Positions 12,889 to 20,668 of a stretch of 32,527 nucleotides of DNA are shown here, piece after piece. The notes beneath the pieces are model-generated. The model did no database searches, was not told the origin of the DNA, and was given only the letters and a program-made list of their open reading frames with translations. Position 1 is the stretch's first letter, and each line of letters begins with the position of its first letter. The position numbers and the translations under genes are program-made. The stretch lies in assembly GCA_024642245.1 (NCBI GenBank), contig JAHEBM010000037.1:1-32527 (forward strand), read 5' to 3'. The DNA is from Haliea sp. (GTDB taxonomy: Bacteria > Pseudomonadota > Gammaproteobacteria > Pseudomonadales > Halieaceae).

Positions 12889-13592
12889 GCGAGTCTGGCG
12901 AGCGCTGCTGGGCCGTGGTGCCGGCAGCGGGCCTGGGTACCCGCATGGATTCGGGACTGCCCAAGCAGTACCTGGAGATCGCCGGGGCGACCATTCTTGA
13001 ACACACGATAAAGGCCCTGCTCGCCTGCGACCGGCTTGCCGGGGTGGTTGTCGCACTGCATCCTGACGATCAGCGTGCCAGCCGGTTGGCCGTTTTCAGC
13101 GACCAGCGGGTGCGGCGGGTGAGTGGGGGCGAGCAGCGCAGCGACTCGGTGCTGGCAGCGCTGGCGGCATTGCTGGTGCAGGGCGAACTGGAGGATTGGG
13201 TGCTGGTGCACGATGCGGCCCGTCCCTGCCTCCAGCTTGCGGACCTGCGCCGCCTGATGGACCGGGTTATCTCCAGCGATACCGGTGGAATCCTGGCAGA
13301 GCCCATCGTTGATACCGTCAAGCAATCCAGCGACAGGGACCTGGTGCTGCGAACCCTGGACCGCAGTCGGCTGTGGCGCGCCCAGACCCCACAAATGTTC
13401 CGCCTGGGTCCGCTGTATGCGGCGCTCGAGGCGGCAAAGCGGCAGGGCCTGGCGATTACCGATGAGGCTTCCGCCATGGAACTTGCCGGCCAGCCCGTGC
13501 AGCTGGTCCTGGGCTCGCCCCGCAACCTGAAAGTGACCCTGCCCGACGATCTCGAGCTGGCGGCCTGGTACCTTGCGCGGGCCGGTGCGTGA
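12885..13592 (+). CDS. ispD: 2-C-methyl-D-erythritol 4-phosphate cytidylyltransferase
   Basis: A protein of 235 residues (E. coli 236). [22 protein letters not shown] holds the nucleotide-binding G-x-G-x-R-M and PKQY motifs. VHDAARPC and RAQTPQMFR are the other conserved sites, and [12 protein letters not shown] holds the acidic residues near the substrate. It is the third step of the MEP isoprenoid pathway, joining CTP and MEP. ATG at 12885 overlaps the ftsB stop (ATGA). ispF follows 28 bases after its stop, the usual gene pair. No fusion between IspD and IspF is present, unlike in alphaproteobacteria. Confidence 0.96.
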   Translation: MSESGERCWAVVPAAGLGTRMDSGLPKQYLEIAGATILEHTIKALLACDRLAGVVVALHPDDQRASRLAVFSDQRVRRVSGGEQRSDSVLAALAALLVQGELEDWVLVHDAARPCLQLADLRRLMDRVISSDTGGILAEPIVDTVKQSSDRDLVLRTLDRSRLWRAQTPQMFRLGPLYAALEAAKRQGLAITDEASAMELAGQPVQLVLGSPRNLKVTLPDDLELAAWYLARAGA

Positions 13593-13620
13593 GCCGGGCA
13601 TACCTGGGGAGTGTAATCGG

Positions 13621-14100
13621 GTGCGAATAGGCCATGGTTACGACGTGCACCGTTTCGGGGTGGGAAACGAGATAGTTCTGGGCGGGGTCCACATACCACA
13701 CCACCGGGGGCTTGAGGCGCACTCCGACGGCGACGTGTTAATTCACGCCATCTGCGATGCCCTGCTCGGGGCAATCGGGCAGGGTGACATCGGCCGGCAC
13801 TTTCCCGATACAGACCCGGCAAACGCCGGCATAGACAGCCGTTTGCTGCTGCGGCGTGTGGCGGCACTGGTGGACGAAGCGGGCTGGGAGCTGGCTAACC
13901 TGGATGCGACGCTGGTGGCCCAGGCGCCGCGCATGGCTCCCCATATCGATGCGATGCGCGTGAACCTGGCGGCAGACCTGGCCGCCGAGCCCGGGCGTGT
14001 CAATGTGAAGGCCACCACGACCGAGAAACTCGGCTTTGCGGGTCGGGAAGAGGGCATAGCCGCGCACGCTGTGGTGTTGCTGCAAGCCGCTCGCCGATGA
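13621..14100 (+). CDS. ispF: 2-C-methyl-D-erythritol 2,4-cyclodiphosphate synthase
   Basis: A protein of 159 residues, as in E. coli, when started at the GTG at 13621. The frame is open upstream to 13573, but that extension would overlap ispD and is not like any IspF. GGGGAG lies 10 bases before the GTG. The metal ligands Asp8 and His10 (GYDVH) and His42 (IHA) fall at exactly the E. coli positions. [24 protein letters not shown] and [20 protein letters not shown] are the family signatures. It forms a trimer and closes the cyclodiphosphate in the MEP pathway. Its stop overlaps the truD start by four bases (ATGA). Confidence 0.96.
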   Translation: MRIGHGYDVHRFGVGNEIVLGGVHIPHHRGLEAHSDGDVLIHAICDALLGAIGQGDIGRHFPDTDPANAGIDSRLLLRRVAALVDEAGWELANLDATLVAQAPRMAPHIDAMRVNLAADLAAEPGRVNVKATTTEKLGFAGREEGIAAHAVVLLQAARR

Positions 14101-15140
14101 CACCTGCCTGGCCGAGTGCCTGGGGCACACCGCCTGCCCACGGCCTGCTTCGCAGTTGCCCCGAGGATTTTGTCGTCAGCGAGGAGCTGGGCTTCGACCT
14201 GTCGGGGGAGGGCGAACATGTCTTCCTGTATTTGCAGAAACGCGAGCTCAACAGCATGGAGCTGCTGCAGCGGCTGGCGGTGCTCAGTGGCGTACCGGAA
14301 CGGGATATCGGTGTCAGTGGGCTCAAGGATCGTAACGCGATCACCCGGCAATGGTTCAGTGTGGGCCTGGCGGGGCGGCCCGAGCCCGACTGGGGAGCGC
14401 TGGAAAAGAGCGGCGACGTAAAGGTACTCAAGCGGGGCCGGCACAGCCGCAAGCTGCGACGCGGGGTGCACCGCGCAAACCGGTTCAGCCTGGTACTGCG
14501 CGATGTGCGCGGCGATCGCGCCGCCCTCGAACAGCGACTGCAACTGGTGCGCTTGCAGGGTGCCCCCAATTATTTTGGCGAGCAGCGTTTTGGTCGCAAC
14601 GGGTCCACGCTGGAGCAGGCGCGCCGCTGGGCCCAGGGAGGCGGGCGCCGGTTGACGCGGGCCAAGCGAGGCCTGTATTTCTCTGCCTTGCGGGCTTTCC
14701 TGTTCAACACCACGCTTGCCGCCCGGGTCGAGGAGGGCAGCTGGAACAGCTTGTGCGATGGTGACGTGTGCATGTTGCAGGGCACTCGCAGCCTGTTTGC
14801 CTGTGATGTTGTAGACGATGAGCTGCTGGCCAGGGCCGGCCGCGGTGACGTTCATCCCGGCCTGCCCCTGTGGGGGCGCGGGGCCTATATCGCCTCGCCC
14901 GAGCGGGCGCGGCAGCAGCGGGAAACCCTGGCGGCTTATCGCCCGCTTTGCGACTTCCTGGAACAGCAGGACCTGGAGCTGGCCTGGCGGCCGGCACGCC
15001 TGCTCGTTGATGACTTTTGCTGGCAGTTTTGTGATGATGGCGCCCTGCAACTGGATTTTGCCCTCGGTGCTGGCAGCTATGCCACCGCGCTCCTGGCGGA
15101 GATTGTCCAGTACCAACAGGGGGCGCAAGAGGGGATATGA
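14097..15140 (+). CDS. truD: tRNA pseudouridine(13) synthase
   Basis: A protein of 347 residues (E. coli 349). [20 protein letters not shown] is the N-terminal TruD signature, and [18 protein letters not shown] contains the catalytic Asp78 (Asp80 in E. coli). [12 protein letters not shown] and [15 protein letters not shown] follow, and a TruD insertion domain occupies about residues 155-300. It makes pseudouridine 13 in tRNA-Glu. ATG at 14097 overlaps the ispF stop. In the usual order surE comes next; here pcm begins 16 bases after the truD stop. Confidence 0.95.
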   Translation: MTPAWPSAWGTPPAHGLLRSCPEDFVVSEELGFDLSGEGEHVFLYLQKRELNSMELLQRLAVLSGVPERDIGVSGLKDRNAITRQWFSVGLAGRPEPDWGALEKSGDVKVLKRGRHSRKLRRGVHRANRFSLVLRDVRGDRAALEQRLQLVRLQGAPNYFGEQRFGRNGSTLEQARRWAQGGGRRLTRAKRGLYFSALRAFLFNTTLAARVEEGSWNSLCDGDVCMLQGTRSLFACDVVDDELLARAGRGDVHPGLPLWGRGAYIASPERARQQRETLAAYRPLCDFLEQQDLELAWRPARLLVDDFCWQFCDDGALQLDFALGAGSYATALLAEIVQYQQGAQEGI

Positions 15141-15156
15141 AAGGGTGGTAAGGGCG

Positions 15157-15819
15157 GTGAACAGCGTCAACGTGAATGGCATCGGGATGACGTCCCAGCG
15201 CACCCGGGAGCGGCTTATCCAGCGGCTGGTGGAGCAGGGTATCAGCGATGTGAAGGTGCTCGATATCATTCGCAGTACGCCCCGGCACCTGTTCCTGGAC
15301 GAGGCCATGGCGCACCGCGCCTATGAGGACGTGGCGCTGCCTATCGGCTTCCAGCAGACCCTGTCACAGCCCTATATCGTGGCCAGGATGACCGAGCTGC
15401 TGTTGGCTGCGGGCCCTCGCCGGCGGGTGCTCGAAATCGGTACCGGCTCGGGCTACCAGACCGCGATTCTCGCGCGCCTGGTGGACGAGGTTTACAGCGT
15501 GGAACGTATCAAGCCGCTGCAACAAAAAGCCCGGCAACGCCTGCGCCAGCTGAAATTGCGCAATGTACACATGAACCACGCCGATGGCGGCCTGGGTTGG
15601 GGGGAGCGAGGCCCCTTTGACGGCATACTCGCCACCGCCGCGCCGGAGCGGATACCGGAGGACCTGCTGCAGCAGCTGGCCGCCGGTGGTCGCCTGGTCA
15701 TCCCCGTGGGTACCGCAACCCAGCACCTGCAGGTCGTTACGCGTACCCATGAAGGTTTTGAGACGGAGATTGTCGAGGCAGTCAATTTTGTGCCCCTGCG
15801 TCCTGGCACGGTGAAGTAA
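15157..15819 (+). CDS. pcm: Protein-L-isoaspartate O-methyltransferase
   Basis: A protein of 220 residues when started at the GTG at 15157, which has an AAGGG ribosome site. The ATG at 15187 ([11 protein letters not shown]) is the alternative and would give 210 residues, nearer the E. coli length of 208, but has a poor ribosome site. [19 protein letters not shown] holds the isoaspartate-binding Ser, and [16 protein letters not shown] (91-106) is the SAM-binding motif. It methylates isoaspartyl residues in aged proteins to start their repair, and usually goes with stationary-phase genes. pcm upstream of nlpD and rpoS is the conserved order. Confidence 0.94.
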   Translation: MNSVNVNGIGMTSQRTRERLIQRLVEQGISDVKVLDIIRSTPRHLFLDEAMAHRAYEDVALPIGFQQTLSQPYIVARMTELLLAAGPRRRVLEIGTGSGYQTAILARLVDEVYSVERIKPLQQKARQRLRQLKLRNVHMNHADGGLGWGERGPFDGILATAAPERIPEDLLQQLAAGGRLVIPVGTATQHLQVVTRTHEGFETEIVEAVNFVPLRPGTVK

Positions 15820-15824
15820 GGCGG

Positions 15825-16739
15825 ATGAAATCTACCGGGGTATTCCTGCGCGGTGTGCTGATGGGTGCAGCCGATATCGTGCCCGGCGTGTCCGGCGGCA
15901 CGGTCGCTTTTGTCACCGGTATTTACGACACCCTGTTGGGCAGTATCCGGGCGTTTGACCTGGCGTTTCTCTCACTACTGTGGCGCCGTGATTTCACCGG
16001 TGCCTGGCAGCATGTCAACGGGCCATTCCTGCTGGCTCTGCTGCTGGGAATCGGCACCAGTATTTTCTCTCTCGCCCGGCTGATTTCCTGGACGCTGGAA
16101 AACTATCCCGTGCCACTCTGGGCCTTCTTTTTTGGCCTCATACTGGCCTCCGCCGCGGTCTTGTTGCGGCAGGTGGAGAACTGGAACTTCCCGCGTTTCC
16201 TGAGCCTGCTGGTCGGCGCTGGCGCCGCGGGCTTGATCGCCTTTTCCCCGGTTGCCAGTATTGACCTGGGGCTGGTGGGCGTATTCCTGTCGGGCTTCCT
16301 GGCGATCTGCGCGATGATACTTCCGGGTATTTCCGGTAGCTTCATACTGGTTTTACTGGGTATGTACGGCACGGTGCTGACTGCGGTCAAATCCCTGGAC
16401 CTGTTGTTCCTGCTGGTTTTTATCCTGGGATGCGGCACGGGCCTGCTGTGTTTTTCCCGCCTGTTGCACTGGCTGTTGCACCGCTTTCACCAGGCGACCA
16501 TGGCGCTGTTAACCGGTTTCCTGTTTGGGTCCCTGATTATCGTGTGGCCGTGGAAACGTGTTGTGGACTGGGTCCAGGGCAGTCATGGTCAGCTGAAGCC
16601 CGCCCAGCAGTTGCCTGTATCCCCGGCGGAGTATTTCGCCCTGACGGGACAGGAACCCAATGTCTTGTTGTGTGTTGCGCTCATGCTGGTGGGCTTTGCC
16701 CTCGTGTGGTTAATCGATTATTGCTGGGGGAGAGACTAG
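15825..16739 (+). CDS. DUF368 undecaprenyl-phosphate translocase family protein
   Basis: A protein of 304 residues with about eight hydrophobic segments. The N-terminus LRGVLMGAADIVPGVSGGTVAFVTGIYDTLL is the first DUF368 repeat signature; its partner, AICAMILPGISGSFILVLLGMYG, appears at about residues 163-186, an internal inverted-type repeat typical of the family. DUF368 proteins (PopT) have been shown in other bacteria to flip undecaprenyl phosphate back across the inner membrane for reuse in cell-wall synthesis. I infer the same here. ATG at 15825 follows AAGGCGG, only five bases after the pcm stop, so it belongs to the same operon. The C-terminal half is loosely conserved. Confidence 0.9.
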   Translation: MKSTGVFLRGVLMGAADIVPGVSGGTVAFVTGIYDTLLGSIRAFDLAFLSLLWRRDFTGAWQHVNGPFLLALLLGIGTSIFSLARLISWTLENYPVPLWAFFFGLILASAAVLLRQVENWNFPRFLSLLVGAGAAGLIAFSPVASIDLGLVGVFLSGFLAICAMILPGISGSFILVLLGMYGTVLTAVKSLDLLFLLVFILGCGTGLLCFSRLLHWLLHRFHQATMALLTGFLFGSLIIVWPWKRVVDWVQGSHGQLKPAQQLPVSPAEYFALTGQEPNVLLCVALMLVGFALVWLIDYCWGRD

Positions 16740-16785
16740 TGCGAGCCCCGGGGAATATCCCCCGTTGCGCTTCGGGCGGTTGAGG

Positions 16786-17838
16786 ATGAATGTGTTTATA
16801 AGGATAGTATGCGTGCTGCTGCTGGGCAGTCTTATCGGCTGTGGCAGCACTCCGATGGGGGATCGCTACAGCCACAGCAAGTCAGCGGTCAGGATTCACC
16901 AGGTGCAGCGTGGGGACACCCTTTACTCCATCGCCTTCCGCTACGGGCTGGATTATCGCAAGGTGGCCCAGGTAAACAAAATCAACGAACCCTATATCAT
17001 TTACCCCGGCCAGAACATTTACCTGTGGCAGGTCTCGTCCGCCCCGGTAATTGTCACTCCCGCCCCGTCCCCGGTGGCCAGCGCTCCGGCGGCCCCCGCC
17101 GGCCCCGGTGCATCAGCCGTGGTAGTAACCGCCGTGCCGGATGTTGCCGCTGCAACGGTGAGCCGGGTGACTCCACCGGCTCCCGTCTACCAGGGTGCGC
17201 CCCCAGGCGCGGGCAGGCAGCCGGTGCAGACCGCACCTGCACCCGTTGAGAGAGTCCAGCCTGCCAGCCAGGCGCCGGTCATAGAAACACCGCCTATTAC
17301 CTCACCGGTAGCGGATTCGGCGCCTCTGGTCATGGGCGCCGAGACACCGGTAGCGGATCCGGCAATCGTGGTGGTGGCGGGTGAGGCACCGGCAATGGCC
17401 GCGGCGCCGGCCGAGCCGCCGTCCCCGACACCCGCTCCCCCGCCCGCCCGCCCGCCGGCTCCCGGAGGCAAGGTCACCTCCTGGCGCTGGCCCACGGCCG
17501 GTGGTGTCACCCGGGGCTATTCGTCCAGCGTGCACAAGGGAATCGATATCAGCGGTGGTCGCGGCGACCCCATCTACGCGGTGGCTGACGGCACGGTGGT
17601 TTACGCGGGTACGGGGATCGTGGGTTTTGGCGAGTTGGTGATCATCAAGCACAATGACATCTTTATCAGTGCCTATGGTCACAATGACCGCTTGCTTGTC
17701 AGGGAAAACGACGTGGTGGGGGCCGGCCAGCTTATTGCGGAAAAGGGCAGCTCAGGTACGGATACTGTGAAACTACATTTCGAAATTCGCAAGGAAGGCA
17801 AGCCCATAGACCCCCTCAAGTTGTTGCCCCGGCGCTGA
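16786..17838 (+). CDS. nlpD: NlpD-type murein-hydrolase activator lipoprotein
   Basis: A protein of 350 residues started at ATG 16786; an upstream in-frame TTG at 16765 would spoil the signal peptide. MNVFIRIVCVLLLGSLIGC is a lipoprotein signal with Cys19. A LysM domain lies at about 39-85 (HQVQRGDTLYSIAFRYGLDY). A long Ala-Pro-rich linker covers about 87-225. The C-terminus is an M23/LytM domain (about 240-347). His250 and Asp254 (HKGID), His299 (AYGHND) and His331 (KLH) are present, but the first His of the H-x-H motif is Lys329. NlpD binds peptidoglycan and activates AmiC amidase during division. Upstream of rpoS as in Pseudomonas and E. coli, where an rpoS promoter lies in nlpD. Confidence 0.94.
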   Translation: MNVFIRIVCVLLLGSLIGCGSTPMGDRYSHSKSAVRIHQVQRGDTLYSIAFRYGLDYRKVAQVNKINEPYIIYPGQNIYLWQVSSAPVIVTPAPSPVASAPAAPAGPGASAVVVTAVPDVAAATVSRVTPPAPVYQGAPPGAGRQPVQTAPAPVERVQPASQAPVIETPPITSPVADSAPLVMGAETPVADPAIVVVAGEAPAMAAAPAEPPSPTPAPPPARPPAPGGKVTSWRWPTAGGVTRGYSSSVHKGIDISGGRGDPIYAVADGTVVYAGTGIVGFGELVIIKHNDIFISAYGHNDRLLVRENDVVGAGQLIAEKGSSGTDTVKLHFEIRKEGKPIDPLKLLPRR

Positions 17839-17870
17839 TTTCCCGGGTCCTCGGAGGCCCGTCGAACACC

Positions 17871-17886
17871 GCCCCCGTCCGGGGGC
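17871..17886 (+). other. Stem-loop between nlpD and rpoS
   Basis: GCCCCC and GGGGGC pair around a four-base loop. Five T occur at 17902-17906, 15 bases past the stem, so it is a poor terminator. It may attenuate read-through from nlpD or mark a processing point in the rpoS leader; no function can be shown from sequence. Confidence 0.4.
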
Positions 17887-18006
17887 TGCTACCCCAAATT
17901 AGCTTTTTCCGCGACTTGTAATTGACAAACCGTCTGGGGTAACCTGATCGGCCCGGCGAGAAATGCTCCCGATTCTCGTACTACAAAAACAAAGAGGGTC
18001 ACGGAA

Positions 18007-19065
18007 GTGGAAGTAACCCGCGCGAAAAGGAATTCAAAATCGGGTAAGGCTGAGGGCGCAATGGCAGACCGCCGCAAGCGCGCCGCCCAGCAGGGCCCAG
18101 ACCTCACCGGCGATGTTGAAGACGCCGCCGACCTGTTGCTGGAAGCAGCGGAAGACCTGCCGGAATCGGAAGAGAGCGACAGCGTAGACCCTTTTGACCA
18201 GGCCAAGGCCCGCACCGCCGGCCGGGTCGAAACCTCGCTCGATGCCACCCAGCTCTACCTCAATGAAATCGGATACTCGCCGCTGCTCACCGCGGACGAG
18301 GAAAAATATTATTCCCGGCTTGCACTCAAGGGTGACGCCAGTGCCCGTCGTCGCATGATCGAGAGCAACCTGCGACTGGTGGTGAAAATCTCCCGCCGCT
18401 ATATCAATCGTGGCCTGACCCTGCTGGACCTGATCGAGGAGGGTAACCTTGGCCTGATCCGCGCTGTCGAAAAATTTGATCCCGAGCGGGGTTTCCGTTT
18501 TTCAACCTACGCGACCTGGTGGATTCGCCAGACCATTGAACGCGGCATCATGAACCAGACACGCACCATTCGCCTGCCTATTCATGTGGTGAAGGAACTG
18601 AACGTCTACCTGCGGGCTGCTCGTGAACTGACGCAGAAGCTGGATCACGAACCCAGCGCGGAAGAGATCGCCGACATGCTCGACAAGCCGGCGGAGGATG
18701 TGAAACGCCTGCTGCGTCTCAATGAGCGGGTGACATCCATGGACACCCCGTTAGGACCCGACTCGGATCGCGTGGTCGTAGACACGATTGCCGATACCCA
18801 CGAATCGGATCCCTCCCAGCTGCTGCAGGACAACGATATCAAGGAGAGCATTGCCGATTGGCTGGAGGAACTTTCCGAGAAGCAGCGGGAAGTCCTGTCG
18901 CGCCGTTTCGGATTGCGCGGCTATGAAAGCAGCACCCTGGAGGAAGTCGGGCGTGAGATCGGCCTCACCCGGGAACGCGTGCGCCAGATCCAGGTGGAAG
19001 CACTGCGGCGCCTGCGCAGCATCATGGAGAGCAACGGCCTCGGCAGTGACTCCCTGTTCAGCTGA
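18007..19065 (+). CDS. rpoS: RNA polymerase sigma factor RpoS
   Basis: A protein of 352 residues from GTG 18007, with GAGGG eight bases upstream. ATG at 18061, also behind GAGGG, would give 334 residues, like Pseudomonas RpoS, and is a real alternative. After an acidic N-terminal tail come region 1.2 ([16 protein letters not shown]), region 2 ([18 protein letters not shown] and [20 protein letters not shown]), region 3 ([20 protein letters not shown]) and the region 4.2 helix-turn-helix ([20 protein letters not shown]). [11 protein letters not shown] is typical of RpoS rather than RpoD or RpoH. It directs stationary-phase and stress transcription. The usual downstream neighbour (fdxA) is 7.5 kb away. 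Confidence 0.97.
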   Translation: MEVTRAKRNSKSGKAEGAMADRRKRAAQQGPDLTGDVEDAADLLLEAAEDLPESEESDSVDPFDQAKARTAGRVETSLDATQLYLNEIGYSPLLTADEEKYYSRLALKGDASARRRMIESNLRLVVKISRRYINRGLTLLDLIEEGNLGLIRAVEKFDPERGFRFSTYATWWIRQTIERGIMNQTRTIRLPIHVVKELNVYLRAARELTQKLDHEPSAEEIADMLDKPAEDVKRLLRLNERVTSMDTPLGPDSDRVVVDTIADTHESDPSQLLQDNDIKESIADWLEELSEKQREVLSRRFGLRGYESSTLEEVGREIGLTRERVRQIQVEALRRLRSIMESNGLGSDSLFS

Positions 19066-19103
19066 GCTATTGATGTCACTGACGAGCAGGCTGGGCTGGT
19101 AGT

Positions 19104-19126
19104 AAGGCTGCCGGCGTTACAGCCTT
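19104..19126. other. Stem-loop between convergent rpoS and araC-type gene
   Basis: AAGGCTG (19104-19110) pairs perfectly with CAGCCTT (19120-19126) around a nine-base loop in the 98-base convergent gap. No T-run follows on either strand, so it is a weak candidate for terminating either gene. No rsmZ-like run of GGA motifs was seen here, although rsmZ occupies this place in Pseudomonas. Confidence 0.35.
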
Positions 19127-19163
19127 GGTGGCGTATGCCGTGCCGGCAGTCAGCGCAGTGCCC

Positions 19164-20210
19164 TCAGCCGGTAGCGATGTTGGGTGAGTCCCGGCAGTTG
19201 CGAAAGGCCCTGGGACTCAGCCCGTACCAGCGGCGAAATGCCCGCCGGAAGTTGGCGCTGTCATGGTAGCCCAGCAGCGCGGCAATAGCCTCGACGCTGA
19301 AAGCACTTTCCCGCAGGTGCCTGGCGGCGAGCTCGGCAAGCAATTGTTCGCGGATTTCGCGGTAGCCGCTGCCTTCCATCTTCAGGCGCCGGGCAAGGGT
19401 GCGCCGGGTCACGAACAGGGATCTTGCCACAGACTCCTCGTCGCTGCTGCCCGGTGGCACCGACAGCAGCAGGCGCCGGACCCTGTCAGTCATGGACAAG
19501 GACGCCGCCGGCACCTGCTCGAGCAATTGCCGGCACAGGTCCCTGGCCAGGCCATAGGAAGCGGGATCGCCCGCGGCATTGGCCGTCCGGGCCAGGGCGG
19601 CAGGCAACAGCAGCTGGCTTTTTCTGCAGGAAAAACGTGTGGGCGAGTGGAAGTATTCCGGATATACCGTGCGGTAGGCGGGGGCGTCGAATTCAAACTC
19701 GAAGCGTGCCTCCTCCAGCGGCCGGCCCAGGATCGATTCCACCAGGGACTGCAGCAGCAGGGCGAAGCATTCCAGCAACATCCGCTTTTCATCGTCGGGG
19801 GCGGCCATCCTGATTCGCAGCTCGCACTTTATCCACCCACCCGATTGCGCCACCCCCAGCTCCACAATGGCGATGCGCAGGGGCAGGAAATCGCGCAATG
19901 ATTGCACGGCCGTGATGAGGTCCGGGCTGCTCAGGGCGAGATAGCCGATGGGTCCATGCGTTGTGGGACGTAATTGCCTGCCCAGCTGCAGCCCCAGCTC
20001 CGGGGTGTCATCGATCAGGCGTGCATTTTGGATGATGCGCAGTTGCTGGGCGCCGCTGAGCCGGGTCGTGTCCCCGGGCAGCAGGACCTGCTGCGGCAGC
20101 CCGGTGCCCTGCAGGAGTCGCTGGAGTTCCCGTTCCTGCAGGTGTAGCTCCCGGGCGAGGATGCGGGAGTAGTTACTGGTGATAAATAAAGCGTCTTCTG
20201 ACCCGGTCAT
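19164..20210 (-). CDS. AraC-type transcriptional regulator of the CYP153 cluster
   Basis: A protein of 348 residues. The N-terminal two thirds is the 'arabinose-binding domain of AraC transcription regulator' type seen in OruR-like regulators (HGPIGYLALSSPDLITAVQSL). The last 95 residues form the double helix-turn-helix DNA-binding domain (SVARSLFVTRRTLARRLKMEG, then SVEAIAALLGYHDSANFRRAF and RRWYGLSPRAFR). It is divergent from the ferredoxin and P450 genes, as AraC-type activators are in other CYP153 clusters, so it probably senses an alkane or fatty-acid related inducer; that is inference. A good promoter ends only five bases before its ATG, which suggests a leaderless or nearly leaderless mRNA. 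No other start codon lies close by. Confidence 0.9.
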   Translation of the reverse strand: MTGSEDALFITSNYSRILARELHLQERELQRLLQGTGLPQQVLLPGDTTRLSGAQQLRIIQNARLIDDTPELGLQLGRQLRPTTHGPIGYLALSSPDLITAVQSLRDFLPLRIAIVELGVAQSGGWIKCELRIRMAAPDDEKRMLLECFALLLQSLVESILGRPLEEARFEFEFDAPAYRTVYPEYFHSPTRFSCRKSQLLLPAALARTANAAGDPASYGLARDLCRQLLEQVPAASLSMTDRVRRLLLSVPPGSSDEESVARSLFVTRRTLARRLKMEGSGYREIREQLLAELAARHLRESAFSVEAIAALLGYHDSANFRRAFRRWYGLSPRAFRNCRDSPNIATG

Positions 20211-20215
20211 ACCCT

Positions 20216-20244
20216 ATTGTCTTGAAATGACCCCCTCGTGTCAA
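20216..20244 (-). promoter_or_regulatory. Sigma-70-type promoter of the araC-type gene
   Basis: On the minus strand TTGACA (20239-20244) and GACAAT (20216-20221) are separated by exactly 17 bases. The -10 ends five bases before the ATG at 20210, so transcription would start at about the start codon. One half-site of the direct repeat lies in its spacer. Confidence 0.6.
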
Positions 20245-20256
20245 AAAATGACCTCC
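20221..20256 (+). promoter_or_regulatory. Putative AraC-type operator, 21-bp-spaced direct repeat
   Basis: AAATGACC occurs at 20225-20232 and again at 20246-20253, 21 bases apart start to start, in the same orientation; 12 of 15 positions agree in the wider window. A spacing of two helical turns is the classic arrangement of AraC half-sites. It overlaps the araC promoter and lies upstream of the ferredoxin promoter. Confidence 0.6.
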
Positions 20257-20263
20257 CGAATAT

Positions 20264-20294
20264 CCTCCCGGCCTGTAGACTGGGAGGCTACAAT
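20264..20294 (+). promoter_or_regulatory. Putative ferredoxin-P450 promoter with inverted repeat
   Basis: TACAAT at 20289-20294 is a good -10, about 27 bases before the ferredoxin ATG. The expected -35 position (20266-20271, TCCCGG) is poor, as expected for an activator-dependent promoter. CCTCCC (20264-20269) and GGGAGG (20282-20287) form a 6-bp inverted repeat across the spacer. Confidence 0.45.
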
Positions 20295-20321
20295 CTGACA
20301 GGACAGAACAGGACGAGACCA

Positions 20322-20642
20322 ATGCCAAAAATCACGTTTATCGATCACACTGACGCGAGCTGCACGATCGAGGCCGAAGTGGGAAAATCGCTTATGCAGA
20401 ATGCCATCGACAATGGTGTCGCGGGTATCGACGCCGATTGCGGTGGCGCCTGTGCCTGTGGCACCTGTCATGTATTCGTCGAGCCTGAATGGCTGCAGGC
20501 CTGTGGCGAGGCGGGCGCGATGGAGGAGGCGATGCTCGGTATGCGTCCCGATCGCACGGGGATGTCCCGCCTGAGTTGCCAGATCCAGGTGAGTGATGCG
20601 CACGACGGGATGGTCCTGCGCCTGCCCGAATTCCAGATGTGA
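20322..20642 (+). CDS. [2Fe-2S] ferredoxin, adrenodoxin/putidaredoxin type
   Basis: A protein of 106 residues from ATG 20322 behind AGGA; the frame is open further upstream but those residues overlap the operator. The cluster ligands are Cys40, Cys46, Cys49 (pattern C-x5-C-x2-C in DCGGACACGTCHVF) and Cys86 (RLSCQI), as in putidaredoxin and adrenodoxin. Cys44 is an extra Cys inside the loop. The aromatic C-terminal Trp of putidaredoxin is absent; the protein ends LPEFQM. It should pass single electrons to the P450 encoded 26 bases downstream. Because the two are so close, they are almost certainly one transcript. Such ferredoxins are standard in CYP153 clusters. Confidence 0.93.
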   Translation: MPKITFIDHTDASCTIEAEVGKSLMQNAIDNGVAGIDADCGGACACGTCHVFVEPEWLQACGEAGAMEEAMLGMRPDRTGMSRLSCQIQVSDAHDGMVLRLPEFQM

Positions 20643-20668
20643 ACCCAAGCCAGCACAGGAGTTGTGAA

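Noticed and set aside
13743..15308. Long open frame on the minus strand across ispF, truD and pcm
   Set aside because: Antisense to well-conserved genes; composition is that of a shadow frame and no motif is visible.
17054..17460. Ala-Pro-rich stretch in nlpD suspected of being a tandem repeat
   Set aside because: It is a low-complexity linker without a constant repeat unit at DNA level.
19066..19163. Possible rsmZ-type sRNA after rpoS, as in Pseudomonas
   Set aside because: The gap is only 98 bases, lacks a T-run terminator and does not show the repeated GGA stem-loops of RsmZ.
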